Shown here: piece after piece, positions 23,335 through 35,886 of the stretch
How positions within the stretch are numbered: position 1 is the first letter of the stretch
Layout of the letters: each line of letters begins with the position of its first letter
Made by a program: the position numbers and the translations under genes
DNA from: Bifiguratus adelaidae
Taxonomy: Eukaryota > Mucoromycota > Endogonomycetes > Endogonales
NCBI GenBank assembly: GCA_002261195.1
Contig: MVBO01000002.1
Span: forward strand, 395,123-459,122
Length of the DNA stretch: 64,000 nt
Direction: 5' to 3'
Notes under the pieces: model-generated
Database searches by the model: none
Told to the model about the DNA's origin: nothing
Seen by the model: only the letters and a program-made list of their open reading frames with translations

Positions 23335-26145
23335 CTACACGATAGCGTGTTGCGCATACAAGAGGGAACGTATTCTAAAGTAATCATTGGACAAGACCCC
23401 TTCCAAGAGCAGCTGACCAGTCGCAGTCTATGGTTTGATTAGTATACACGAGATCTACTAGTAGTTTGAGCTTACCTTCCGAACCGCAACCTGGTCATTA
23501 CACACCAAGACACCTTCTCCTTTAAATTCGGCATGGATACCTTCCGCCTGCAGGACTCGACGAAATTCAGATAACCTCGCGTCTCCCACGAGAACGGGTG
23601 TGTGCAATGCGGAGGATTCGGAACCTTCGGGTATCTCAAGGACAGGCGTGGTGGAATCTTCGGGAAAGTGAATCTTACCATTGACGTACGCGAGCTCGTA
23701 ATCGTCCATCTAATGTGGGTTCGTGATGAGATGCAAAGTCATAAGTTGCAAGCAGTCTTACCTGCTCGTACTTGATGCGACTGACGAGTGCATCCGTCAG
23801 TTTCAATTGGTATAAATTGGTTGCAGCAGACACGTTCATGACTTCGCCCTCATTGGGTGTAAAGATCTCTTTGGTCATGCCGTCCACCTCAGACAATGCA
23901 ACTGCCAATTTGTCTGTTGGCTTTTGATCGCCGTGTACAAGGATCTATCCGCAACGTTGAGACATAAACGGGCAAGAGGAATTAATTCTTACCAGCTTTC
24001 TAGGGGCTACTTGGAATAGCAGCTGTTTGAGTGACCGACCATCCGATACACCTTCAATATCAATATACCGGATAATACAGTCCACCTGCAGCTGGGTATG
24101 TATTGTGACAAACTTTGTTGGGAAGTCGTCTTGCTTTTGCAAAATGGGTTGGTCTAGTCCTCTCCGAAGAATCTGGCAGAAAAGGCTAGTTAAGCAGAGG
24201 CATTTTTCACATTCACTTGCCAACTCACGTCTGCTTCATCCCCAAAATTGGCACCAGAGCCATCGATAGCTTTGGCACGTTTGAGATCTTCCTTGTCAGC
24301 TTCGGTCAAATAATGATCCGGTACGATCACTTCGCCATAGTCGTCAAACTTTTTCCGACGTTCAAAAAACGGAAACATGCGATAACTCTGAGACTGCCGA
24401 AAGAATCCTCCACTTCTACCCACATCTTTCACGTAAAGATCATAGTTGGATCCGCTTACGAGGTCGCCAATACCAGGGTCATCCAGCTCAGCCTCAGAGT
24501 CACTGTCGTCTGAAACGTCTTCTTCCATAATGTTTTTGCTACGCGCAAGGATTGCAGCTTGGGCTGCTTCTCGTTCAGCTTTTGCTCTGGCCGCTGCTTG
24601 GAACTGCTGTAGCTCTGCACCTTCCAATTTCACCTTGCTGGATAGCTGCGAATACACATGTCAGAAGTCGAAATACGTTGCAATACTCAGACTTACCGTC
24701 AGATCGATCGACGTCCTCAGTTCCAAGGCGGGTCCAACTTTGGCCTGCTTATCATTGTCATCTGCTTCTTCGTACACCATGCTTTCCCATTGCTCGTACA
24801 AGTGCCGTGCAAGTGAATTTTTCGGTCCCCGGTCTGTCAGAATGATAGCGTTGCGATGTTTTGGCGATGCATCTTGATCCAGTCCGTCCGAGTCATTAGC
24901 CTTATCTACATCCATGGACTCGTTGGCGTCGAAAACCATCCATTTGGTGAACAGTTCTCGCGCGAATCCCGTATCAAGACTCAAGTTGGATGCCAACACC
25001 ACTTTTGGTCCCGGGTATTGATCCAACTCTTCGATTCTTTGGCACAGACGTACGTATTTGAAATCAAAAGGATTCTCCCTGCTTTGAGAAAACTGCCGAG
25101 TGATGGCGCCTCCCATCCATTCGAGCATAATTTTAGCATAATGTATCGTGTGTTGTGATGTGTTTGTGAGGAAGATGAGGGGGTATTGCTTTAGTTTCCA
25201 AAATGTCCAATGTTGATCCAGGAGGTATGCCAATTCCAGGACGCGTGTTGATGAATCCGTCGGCAAGAGCACCGAAGCCTTATTCTCAAGTGTGTTCATG
25301 ATGGTTTCTATATCTCCATTAGGACAGCGTTGCTGATAAAATCGCTTATTCCCTCTTACCTAGGAAAGCCTCGTCGCGCAGTTTACGTTGCGGATGTATC
25401 ACCTCTGCATTCTGAGCATCGGTGATCATAAGTGACGGCCGCACTAAAGCATCGGGTACAACACCGCTGGTGAGAAGTACTGTGCCGTCCAAATGTCGCT
25501 CTTTCTGATGGTTAAAGTCGACTGCGTAGACAATCTCATCTGTATCCTTCTTGATCTTCCATAGAGTACCACCGACCGTGTGACCTGCCGCATATGCTGT
25601 TACAATGATGCCCTTACATTTGCCTGCGGCGAAGCAATTAGCATTTCTACGCCATTGTCCCTTCAGATCATACCTGGCAGTACCGTCGGTTGCGAATATC
25701 GCAACGACACCATCCGATCGAAGGCATTCTCCACATCCTCCAGCGAGAACACGTCGAAATTCATCTCGTTGCGTTTGCTCTGGTACAAATCGTACATGCA
25801 GAGCTTGCCCATACTCGCGACCGGAAGTGTTCCGTAAACTGGACAAGTTAGCCCTAAATGGCTTCGGGCATAGGGATAAGCTCCTAAATGCGCGACATCG
25901 GCGTGCGATATCAAGAGCGCATCCACTTGCTTCGCGATCCTGTACCGACGTTGGTCTCACGCGTCCTAATGTGCAAAGAATAACACGTATACCTACCTTC
26001 GAAGAGCTTTTAGATCTTCCACATTAAAGCTGTCAGTCCAGCCGCAATCGAGCAGGATCTTTGCTTCATCAATCTCCAACAAGTAGCATAACGGCGCCTC
26101 TGTCTTTGTACCCGTCAATGCCGTAAACTTGATGTAACTAGTCAT
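23335..26145 (-). CDS. CFT2: CPSF100/Cft2, cleavage and polyadenylation factor subunit
   Basis: Nine exons: 26145-25997, 25939-25674, 25623-25360, 25307-24697, 24645-24229, 24172-23993, 23944-23762, 23709-23476, 23427-23335; 798 residues. It is a scaffold of the pre-mRNA 3'-end cleavage complex beside the nuclease CPSF73. Metallo-beta-lactamase and beta-CASP folds are seen: LLDCGWTDSFN, then LISHADVAHLGAYPYA. The HxHxDH zinc motif of the active enzyme is absent, as expected for the inactive CPSF100 paralogue. Further on are YAVDFNHQKERHLDG, SLMITDAQNA, the acidic insert EEDVSDDSDSEAELDD, and the C-terminal ILVHGDQKPTDKL. The last exon ends NDYFRIRSLLYAQHAIV. The start is 49 bp from the divergent oxidoreductase gene. 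Confidence 0.95.
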
Positions 26146-26194
26146 GGCAACAACCAGCTCAAATCAAAGACGGTCACGATGCAAACGTTTTGTC

Positions 26195-27072
26195 ATGGAG
26201 TGGAAGCAACGTATCGAGAAGCAGTTGGCTGCCAACATTAAGGAGGTCAAGGACGCTGGTATTGTAGTTGAGGGATAGACTATTGTCGTGTACTGAAACT
26301 GCTTCTAGCCTACGTGCAACTGGCGACGGTAGCTAATGGACGTCCCGCAAACCGCACAGTGGTATTTCGAGGCTTTATTGGAGAGGACCACAGCAAGGAG
26401 ACCGAGTGGCAATCGGATCTATTGTGCTTCGACGTGGATATCCGTACACCAAAGATCAAGCAGATTGAAGCCTGTCCATTCGGTGAGATTTGCTGGTGAG
26501 TGATAATCGATGCCTTTGATCGGCGGTTGATCGGCGGACTTAAGGCGATCGGTTGACTACATGCTAGGTGGATGTCCAAGACGGGTGATCAATTTCGCTT
26601 GACAGGCCAAATGCACTTGATTGCCAACCCTACTCATCCTGTTCACTCGTCCAAGACCGTGCCCGACCACTTGGCGGAAGATCATATTTGTGCGCGACAT
26701 CCAGAGAAGGGTCTAGTATGGGATTGGGAGCAAGAGCGCGTACGACAATGGGAAAAGTGCTCTCCTGGTCTGCGTGCCAATTGGGTCTGGCCATCCCCAG
26801 GTCAGCCAAAAGCGAGCAATGATCCTTCCTCCATCATGCAATTTGTACCCAAATTTGATCTCAAGGAGCCTCCAGCACATCCCAATGGACAACAGTATAC
26901 TCCCGAGGAACATCAGGAATTGGCAAGATTGGGTAAGGATCACTTTGTCATCCTAGCCTTTGAGGTGGAGCGAGTCGATCACTACAAACCCTACGAGCAA
27001 CCGCAGCAAAGGGTCATTTTCGAAAAGCAAGAAGGTACGGGAGAATGGAAGATGACCGAAGTCAATCCTTGA
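26195..27072 (+). CDS. pyridoxamine 5'-phosphate oxidase-like FMN-binding protein (Alr4036 type)
   Basis: Exons 26195-26258, 26309-26495, 26568-27072 give 251 residues. The split-barrel flavin-binding fold is recognised from AYVQLATVANGRPANRTVVFRGF, the KIKQIEACPFGEICWWM strand, DQFRLTGQMHLI and the later FVILAFEVERVDHY. This matches the Alr4036-type family, related to pyridoxamine-phosphate oxidase but with no proven substrate in fungi. The start ATG at 26195 is chosen because its exon splices in phase to the barrel; an ATG 15 bp upstream is in another frame. The promoter must be shared with CFT2 within 49 bp. Confidence 0.88.
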
Positions 27073-27285
27073 AATAGGAGAGTGTATATATCTGCTACAG
27101 TATAGGTAGACAATATTGTGTTCATAGCCTAGAATGGACATCAATCACTCTGAATGGACGTAACCATGGTCAGTCAATGCATGAATACAACCACCATGAG
27201 TCTATCGTCAGTCAATGAATGAAATCAAACACAAATTTGCCATTGTTTGAATCGCAGTCATTCCTACGCGCGCGTGTTTTGCACG

Positions 27286-30200
27286 ATGGAGGAGATTCAC
27301 GGGAGAGAGGTTGACGTAGGTACCAGGGTGCATATAGCGTATGATATTGAGTCTGCTTCCATAGTTTCTCCAGCTGAATGAGCTGACTGCGGACACTTAT
27401 GTGCGCATAAGCGAGGAATCCTTTCCTGAAGAGACACCAGCATATGCTTCGCTGTTAGTGATATCGAACGAGTACGGGTACTTTGTGGCTGGAACGCCTT
27501 CTGGTACGTGCAGTAGTACCTTACTCTGTCACTTGGCTAATTGGTGGACAGGTTTCACGGTGGGCAAAGTTGGCGATTTGCGCAGTGAATTTGCGAACAC
27601 TGAAAGCCAAAGCACTGTGGAGCTTGAAAAGAAGCGAGACGTGGCCATAGACATCGGCGTGGTGTCTCATATCAAACTCACGGCTGACGAACAGAAGCTA
27701 TTGGTCGCGACCACCACTGGAGATATACTGATTTATGATGCTATTGGCCTTTTTCAGGGACATGTAAGCAACCCACAGATACTGTCAAATTCTTGAAGCT
27801 TACGAAGCTTATATATACAGGAGGATTCTAAGGTACCAGAGCGCTCCATCAAGCTCGGCATAGAGGAAGCCCCATTGGAATTGCTTCCCAATCCGTCCGA
27901 ACATCCAACGCTATGTGCCGTCCTTCTACAAAATGGGCATACAATCATCTCAGATGGCGATAATCCAACTGTTCTGAAAGATGCGGATGTTACTGCAATC
28001 TCATGGAGTCCGAAAGGGAAGCAGCTTGCTTGTGGCTTCAAGGATGGAAGCATCAAGCAGTATGGGGTTGATGGAAGCCAGAAGGCTGTCATGGATCCAC
28101 CACATCAGTTGGATGCAAAACACTATGGTGTGTACGCTTTGGATGATACAGTACTTGACTCACTCCTTCGTTCATGCTACAGTTGGAGCCTTGAAATGGG
28201 TGGACAACCTTTACCTTCTCGCTGTCTATGTCGGCGACGATCCTGACGGAGAGGAAGGCGATGAGCTTGGAAGAGCGTTCATCGTCTCTCGAGAAGATAA
28301 AGGAAAACCGAAATACATTGAACTCGAAGAGATAAATCCCTACTTCGGAAATCCAAATCGAGCCCTCGGATACCACATGCAAGTTTTACCAAGCTGGTGA
28401 GTAAAAACGACTGTCGCATCTGTCGCATCGAGAGAAGTCTGATCTAAAGCTTTTTTTTTCATTAGGGGTTCAAATGTGGGATACTTGGTCTTTTCCGCTT
28501 GTTCACGGGCAACAGACGTCGCAGTCATCGGCCAGGACCCGGAAACCAAAGAGTGGGCAACTTGGTTGCTAGACGAGACAGCTCGAGCAATTCTACCATT
28601 AGCGCAAGATGGACAGGGAGACACAGCCCCCATGGGATTAGCCATCGATCTCACCAGCGACAAAGAGCTCCCATCATTGGATCCAGCCGCTGACGATTCC
28701 CCTATACCACCTGTCCCAATCGTCATGTATCTCAACAACGAAGGAATGATTGGTGCATACAATTGCCTAAATGTGACCGCGGTCAAGAACAAGGAAACAT
28801 GTGCGCAGGTCAAGTCAGCGAAATCGCTGCCAGCACAACCCGTCTCGACTGCGTCTGAAACTACGCCGAAAGAACAGCACACGAAAGACAAGTCTGAATC
28901 TGCCCCGAAGGAGTCAGCCAAGGAACAACAAGCGAAAGAATTACCAAAAGCCGCGTCCACCACCGTTGTTGGCGCTAAAGCAGATGAGAAGGCTGAAAAT
29001 GGAGAAGCGTATTCGTCGTCGTCGGAAGGTTCTACAGCTGGTGAGGGAGGAGACCGGTCCGCAGAAGAGTCCAGTCCTAATAAAGACACAGAGAGCGTTG
29101 AGAAATCTTCTGTGTCTTTCATCAACAAACCAGCGGCGGACAAAGCATCGTCTCCTTTTGGTTTTGACGGCCTCTCACCGCCGGAAAGTAAGAAAGAGCC
29201 CCCGGAACTCAGCAAGCCATTTGGGTTTGCCAGCATGCCGATAACAAAGTTTGGTTGGGGCAGTTATGAGAAGAGCTCGGTCCAGCAACAACCCAGTCGA
29301 TTAGCAGAAGCCGGGGCGGAAGCCGAAAAGAGAGCTTTGAAGACCGTGGCCCGTGAAGGACCAACACCGACGCCTACTCAAGCGGTACAGTCACCGGTGA
29401 GAACTTCGGTGAGCAGCAAGGCTCCTCCAGGGGCCTTTGAAGACATATCTCTTCGGCCTACCGTTACAGAAGAAGGCATTTCCAAAGAATTTGAGGCCGC
29501 CTATATCTCGTTAACGAACGAGCTTGCGACGGTAAGTGCATTCGTTTGCGCAAAAGAAAAGGCACCCCTGACGTGTCTGCTTTGTCAGTTGAAATCCACG
29601 GTACTGCAATCCAAGATGTATTTAGACGAAATTAAAGAGGTCTCTTCACCAAAGGGTGTTCAGGACCTATTCAACGAGGAGCATTGGTCTTTTGGCAATC
29701 TTGGCGCCATTCAAGTGTGTTTGGAGGAGATAGCAACGCAAAACGATCAGTGTTTAGAGGCCGCTGAGCCTTACAGCGGAGTTGCTGATGAGATGGACAG
29801 GGCAATGCTGCAACGTAAGTAAAGGATTGGCGTTATATTGTTGTTACTGACACTTTCCTAGTACGTACGAAGGTTGAGGAGACACAGCGGCTGCTTCAAG
29901 CTGTCAAGAACGGGAACGTGCCTAGTAAGGCTGTCGACCCTGAATATTTTACTCAACAGCAAACTCTACGGCAGAAATTTCGTGTATGTTGTTCCGCAAA
30001 CAGTTCGAAACATCTTCTCATACCTCACCTCGATTGACTGCAGGAATTGGAACAGAAATTCCGCGATCTTGAAGACTCTGTGCATTACCACAAGCAATCA
30101 ATGGATAACAAGGACAGCGAAAGTGGTACGCATTCTGATGCGAATTCGCTCGAGTTTGTGCGTCGCTCTATGTGGAATATGAGACGAAATTTGAGGGATA

Positions 30201-32776
30201 AGAATCTGCAGTTGCAAGAGCTCCAGTCCAGAGTAGCTTCACTCGACATCTCGAAGCCATCACACAAAGGTGGTTTGGCGATCTCGGCAAACACTGAACC
30301 AAGGCGTCTTCACATTACGAGCGCGGGCGCCCGAAAAGCCACGTCAACCTTGCGAAAGAAGCAATTTCTGGATCGTTTCCAGAGCGAGTGTACGAAATTG
30401 GCGCAACCTTTATATAACAGTACACTCAAATCCAGCGGAGGTGTTGGCGAAGAAGCTTACCAACGACGTATCTTCCTGCGACAAGAGGCACCACAGAATA
30501 AAGCGTTTCGACATCGTCCACCCCAAAAATCTCAAGACGCAAGCTTTGCAGGCAGCGTGGAGTCTAATCCATTCGCAGCTTTCGCGAAGCAGAATTCAAC
30601 CAAGTGGACTTGCCCGGTTTGCCTGGTGCCAAATGATCAGACAGCGTCGCAATGCATGTCTTGCGAAACGCCCAACCCAAGTCAGGAGTCGAAGAAGCCT
30701 GCGCATGAGGCGCCTTCTCTCTTTGGCTTCAAACCATCTACGCCGTCGTCTCTCGGTGAAAAATCCAAAGCGGCATCATCATCTTGGGCGTCTGCTGGGT
30801 TCAATTTTTCTGGTGCGTCCGAGAACACCTGGATATGCCCCGTTTGTGCCGTTTCAAACAAAGCAAATGCTCCCAAGTGTGTTGCTTGCGAAACAGATAC
30901 CCCCAACAAAAAAGCGCAGGCTCCAGCGTCCGGGCAATCTGGCTTCTCAGCTGCAACGTCAGCACCGGCGGCCAACAATTCATGGGCAGCGTCTGGATTC
31001 AAGTTTTCGAACGCTGCACCTGGAAGTTGGACGTGTCCTGTTTGTGCAGTCTCGAATCCTCCACAAGCATCAAAGTGCGTGTCTTGCGAAACTGATAATC
31101 CTGCGACATCTAAGACGACCACTGGTGGGGCAGCAACGGAAGGTCTCTTCAAGCCCGCTTCAACATCATCGTTCGGCAAACCCATGGAAGGAGCGGACAC
31201 AAAATTCTCCTTACCAAAGCAGACTTCATCTGACACCGGTTTTGGAGGATTCAACTTTAACCCGGCTTCTAATGTCAACAAACCCTCTGCCGGCGCTTTT
31301 AGCGGGTTCGACTTCGGCACTCAACCGGCCAAGCCAAAGGAAGAAGAGAAGAAGCCGTCATTTGCTGGATTTCAACTCCCGAAAGTTTCGTCGACAACTT
31401 CACAACCTCCTTTCACTAATCTTTGGAGTAAAACCGCTGCACCTGGTATGTAATTCTGAAGCCATAGTCTGTAATTGATAGCTTCGTAGACGACGGAGTT
31501 GAAAGTGGAGCGCAAGCTGATATTGAGAACTCTTTGGCAGAGGGAAAGGGCCAGGGCAAATCCTCGGAATCGCAAGAAGCTCTGAGCGAAGATGATTTCG
31601 AAAAGGTGGAGAAGTCCGAATTGGTTGGCTTCCAAGCAGGAGACAAGGATTTCGCTGCTGCTGTTCCCAAGTTTCCATCACAGCCTGTGCGAGAGCAAAT
31701 AGAGAGCGAGGGATCCGAAGCCGACATTGAGAGTGAGGCGCAGGAAGAGAATGATCGTTCGGGAGATGTCATTTCTTTGGGGTCTTCAAAAGCAACATTG
31801 TCCTCTCCTGATACTCAGGCCCATGAGCTTAGCTTGTCTGGCGGACTGGGTCAGTTGGGTTTCGGGTCTACTCCATCCGGGGGAGCAACAGCTCCGTCAA
31901 TGTTTGGTGGCTTTGGAACAGCGGCGTCGCCACCGACTCAGCAACGTGAGTAACTGCCATCCGTTGTACACATTAATTACACAGATCTCAAACTAATACT
32001 TTGCAATAGCCACCACTCAAAGTGAGGGGCGATTTCAGTCCTCCAGATTTGGATACTCATTTGGACAGAGCGCTTCCACGGCCGGTGCCTCAACATCATC
32101 ACCATCCTTTACAACGGGTACTTTCTTCCAGCAGCAGCCCTCCTTCGGTACAGCATCCGCACCAACGGCGGCGCCAGCTTTCGGATCAACTACGAGCTTT
32201 GGCGCTGCGCCTGCCTTCGGATCAACTACATCTTTTGGTGCAGCTGCTCAACCTGCTCAAAGTTCAACCCCAGCATTTGGACAACCAACAGCCTTTGGTG
32301 CACCGTCAGCTCTTGGCACCGGCGGTAAAATTTTCGGCGGCGGGCCTTCCTCTGGAGTTTCAAGCTTTGGACAAGGATCAATGCCGACACAGTCACCTTT
32401 TGGGTAAGCATAAGAGGGCGACAGAATATGAATTGATGCTAATGTTGCATTTACAGCTCTGCAGCAGGAGCAACCTCCGGGTTTGGATCATTGGCACAGC
32501 AATCCAGTGGCAATGTGTTTGGCGGTAGTAGTGGGTACGTTGATTGTTCATTGGGTGTTACCAAAAAAAAGAACTCATCTGGCCTTTTTTGTGCCGTAGA
32601 GGCGATTTCGCAAGCTTTGCTAATCCGGGTACAACCAGCGGATTTGGACAATTGGCTGCACAGGCCGGACTTCAAGGGTAAGCAAGCAGCATAAATAACC
32701 ATCACATTGACTGACTCGAATCCACATTAGGGATGCTCCGAAGAAAGTGCCCAGCTTTTCGCAATATAGAGGATGA
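27286..32776 (+). CDS. large nucleoporin: Nup159/Nup214-like propeller + RanBP2 zinc fingers + FG repeats
   Basis: Fourteen exons: 27286-27315, 27374-27503, 27552-27763, 27821-28127, 28183-28396, 28466-29531, 29589-29814, 29862-29983, 30044-31445, 31490-31945, 32010-32403, 32457-32534, 32600-32677, 32731-32776; 1586 residues. Residues 1 to about 420 form a beta-propeller like Nup159/Nup214, the cytoplasmic dock of the mRNA-export helicase Dbp5. Next are a charged low-complexity stretch and coiled coils (about 680-830). Three RanBP2-type zinc fingers follow at about residues 956, 1031 and 1098, each W-[TI]-CPVC...C-x2-CE. Last come FG repeats (PAFG, SFGA, FGQ) to a short SFSQYRG end. Such zinc fingers bind Ran-GDP and are known from Nup153/Nup358; joining them to a Nup214-type propeller is unusual. 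Confidence 0.9.
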
Positions 32777-32815
32777 TTCCGATGAATCTAACATACATAC
32801 AACAGCCATGCCAAC

Positions 32816-34184
32816 TCAAATATGACCATTGATGTGCTTTGGCTTGTAGGGTTCTTCCAAATACTTCACTTCTTCCTCTGTCAACGTTACCGAAAGAGCG
32901 GCAATAGCATCATCTAAGTATTTCTCTTTCGTGATACCCAATATTGGGGCCGATACAGCTGGTTTGCTCAGGAGCCAGGCTAAGCCAACCTACGTATCGA
33001 CCTTAGTAAGAAACCAGGACATACTGCTGGGTATACCTGTGAATGCGAGATGCCTTTCTTTTTTGCAATTTCGGCAATTCGATCAATAACGAGATCGTCA
33101 GCGTCAGTGAATCCTCCGTACATATTCTCTGATGTCTTTGCGCGAGCGGTTCCTCTATTGCGTCCCATGACCTTTCCACCGGCCAGCGGTGCCCTGATAT
33201 GATTGATTAGGCTTAGCAAACGGATTGAAATGTTGACAGCAGGTACCATGGAATAACGCCGACGCTGCAACATAATTACTAGTGAGTCCGAGCTCCTGCC
33301 GCGTATGTCAACTTACCCAGCATCAAGGCAGTAGGAATTCATTTCGCGTTCCTCTTCTCGGTACAATAGATTATATTGGTTTTGCATGGTAATGAACTTG
33401 GTCCAGCCATTCTTCTCGGCGACAAAGTTCATCTTTGCAAATTGCCAAGCCCACATGGAGCTTGCTCCAATGTAACGTACCTTGCCTGATTTGACCACAT
33501 CATGGAGCGCTTTCATTGTCTCTTCGACCGGTGTCTCGGGATCGAAACGGTGTATTTGAAAGAGATCAATGTATTCCAGTTGTAGATTTTTCAAGCTACG
33601 ATCAACCGCTTCGAAAATGTGCTTGCGACTTAGGCCATGTTGATTCACAAAGTAGTGCTCTCGTTCAATGCTGACTTTGCGCAAATCAGGTCGAAAGCCT
33701 GGATCGGTGGGATGCGAGAACTATACTCATTGATCAGAGATCTGTAGAGGTACCTACTATGACTTACATTGTAGCACTTAGTGGCCACCACGATGTTTTC
33801 TCGTGGTATGCCATGTTGCTTGATTGCTTTGCCCAGGATGCGTTCACTAACTCCGTTCGAATACATATCTATCGCGTGTCAAGGTCAACGTGACAAGTAG
33901 TTTTGTCGGGTTTGTTGCGCCTACCAGCAGTATCGAAGAAGTTGAGCCCGGCGTCGTAGCATTTTTTAATGAGCGGTATAGCGTCTTCTTCCTCAAGCGC
34001 CCAGTCATGAAACTTCTTTGAACCGTAGCCTGCACAGCCGACAGCGAGGCGAGATACCTAATTTGAGGTTAGCGACGGCGTCGCCAGACGTCAGCGTTTG
34101 TGACCCTTTTTGCCTGGACAGGATACCCACCTTAATACCCGACTGGCCTAGTCTAACATATTGCATATCCTGGCTAGAAGGCAT
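32816..34184 (-). CDS. aldo-keto reductase, array copy A
   Basis: Seven exons: 34184-34131, 34057-33925, 33868-33768, 33720-33317, 33264-33247, 33193-33037, 32989-32816; 346 residues. It is an NADPH-dependent aldo-keto reductase of the fungal group that includes versiconal-hemiacetal-acetate-reductase-like proteins; the substrate cannot be read from sequence. Motifs: [39 protein letters not shown] with the catalytic Tyr, [44 protein letters not shown] and LIIPW-type APLAGGK. Exon 5 is an 18-nt microexon. It is the first of four head-to-tail copies ending at 38651. Its stop faces the nucleoporin stop across 39 bp. Confidence 0.93.
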
Positions 34185-34398
34185 GATAGCTGTGAAAAGA
34201 GATTGAAGCGCGGGTTGTCCGGAGTTACCACTCCATTTAAAGACACCCGCTGACCAAATATGGAACAATTTCTCGACATAGCACTGAGCATCACACGACA
34301 TTGCCTGCTCGTTCTTGTGTTTATTGATCACCGTCTGCATTAGACGTCAGAGTAAGCAAGACCCAAATGCCACAAACATAAAGAAGCAACAAATGAAT

Positions 34399-35748
34399 CT
34401 ACAAATGACCATTGGTTCGCTTGGGCTTGTAGGGCTCTTCCATATACTTGATCTCTTCGTCCATCAAAGTTACCGAAAGAGCTGCGATCGCATCGGTCAA
34501 GTGGTGATCTTTGCTAATATCGACGATCGGAGCAGAAACGGCTGGTTTGCTAAGTAACCAGGCTAAGCCAACCTAGATAATGAGAAGCCAGAGCTGAGTA
34601 GTCAGTTCAAAGGGCCTATAGATTCTACCTGTGAGGCCGGAATGCCCTTCTTCTTGGCCACTTCAGCAACTCGGGCAATAACCACGTCGTCCTCGTCCGT
34701 GAAGTCTCCGTAAAACTTGGTCACAGTCTGTGAGCGCGCTGTATTTCTATTACGTCCCATGAGTTTCCCGCCAGCTAGGGGTGCCCTGGAACGACAATAC
34801 AGGAGTCATTTTTTAGCCCAATGGATCATCGGATCCTACCAAGGTATGAGGCCAATACTAGAGCCACATGATTAGTTCAGAGTAAGATAACGCCATTCAG
34901 ACTCACCTTGCGTCAAGGCAGTAGGGATTCAATTCACGTTCCGCCTCGCGGTACAAGAGATTGTACTGATTCTGCATGGTGATGAACTTGGTCCAGCCAT
35001 TCTTCCCGGCGACATAGTTCATTTTTGCAAGTTGCCAGGCCCACATGGAGCTTGCACCGATATACCGAACCTTGCCGGATTTCACGAGGTCGTGAAGAGC
35101 TTCCATCGTTTCCTCAATTGGTGTCACAGGGTCGAAGCGATGGATTTGGTAGAGGTCGACGTAATCCAGTTGGAGATTGCTCAAACTTCGTTCGACAGCT
35201 TCAAAATATGTTTGCGACTCAATCCGCGCTGATTGACAAAGTAATATTCCTGCTCAATGTTGATATTTCGCAAATTGGATCTAAGCCAGGATCGGTAGGA
35301 TGCGAAAACTATTGTCATGTTTAAACGCGTGAGGAGCTGAGTCTATATGACTTACGTTGAAGCACGTTGTGGCAATAATAAGGTTCTCGCGCGGAAGGTT
35401 GTACTGTTTGATAGCCTTGCCAAGAATCTGCTCGCTTACGCCATTGGATTAAGAATCTTGAGAATGTGTGAAGCCGGAAGATTATCGTGTGTTATCGATG
35501 AGCACTTACCGGCTGTATCGAAGAAGTTCAGACCAGCATCATAGCATTTCTTGATCATGGGTAACGCATCCTCTTCCCCGATCATCCAATCGAGGCCGAA
35601 GCCAGCACAGCCAACGGCTCTCCGGGACACCTAACGAGCACGGCCCCAAACTTTGTGAGTATGGCCAGCACCTTACATATCTCATCAATGCTACCTTTAG
35701 CCCAGACTTGCCAAGTCGAACATACTGCATATCTTTGCTGGAAGGCAT
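34399..35748 (-). pseudogene. aldo-keto reductase, array copy B (degenerate)
   Basis: Same layout as copy A, including the 18-nt microexon, but with three lesions. The codon for the catalytic Tyr of the YSNG motif is TAA (35449-35451), one substitution from TAT. A one-base deletion near 35280 breaks the frame in the segment after HPTDPG. A second one-base loss in the A-run at 35203-35206 (minus-strand KHIF) restores the later frame. The remaining exons are clean: [26 protein letters not shown], and the final exon ending KRTNGHL. Splice sites are mostly preserved, so decay is recent. ATG at 35748 ([13 protein letters not shown]) and stop at 34399-34401 mark the extent. Confidence 0.85.
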
Positions 35749-35886
35749 ACCTTGGTTGAACAAGAGTAATCCAGTCGCCAAGAAAGCGCGACGTTAGCAT
35801 CATACCAAATTAGGCAACGATGTCCAGCTGTGGACAGAGTAGACTATATGACAACAATCTCGAAGATACGTTACAGAAGTCTAGGT

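Noticed and set aside
28340-29236. 298-codon minus-strand frame rich in Ser/Ala
   Set aside because: Shadow of the nucleoporin exon 6 low-complexity region; no motifs, and the plus frame is continuous with the propeller.
30270-31478. 402-codon plus-strand frame
   Set aside because: Alternate frame of nucleoporin exon 9; the true frame carries the zinc-finger CPVC motifs.
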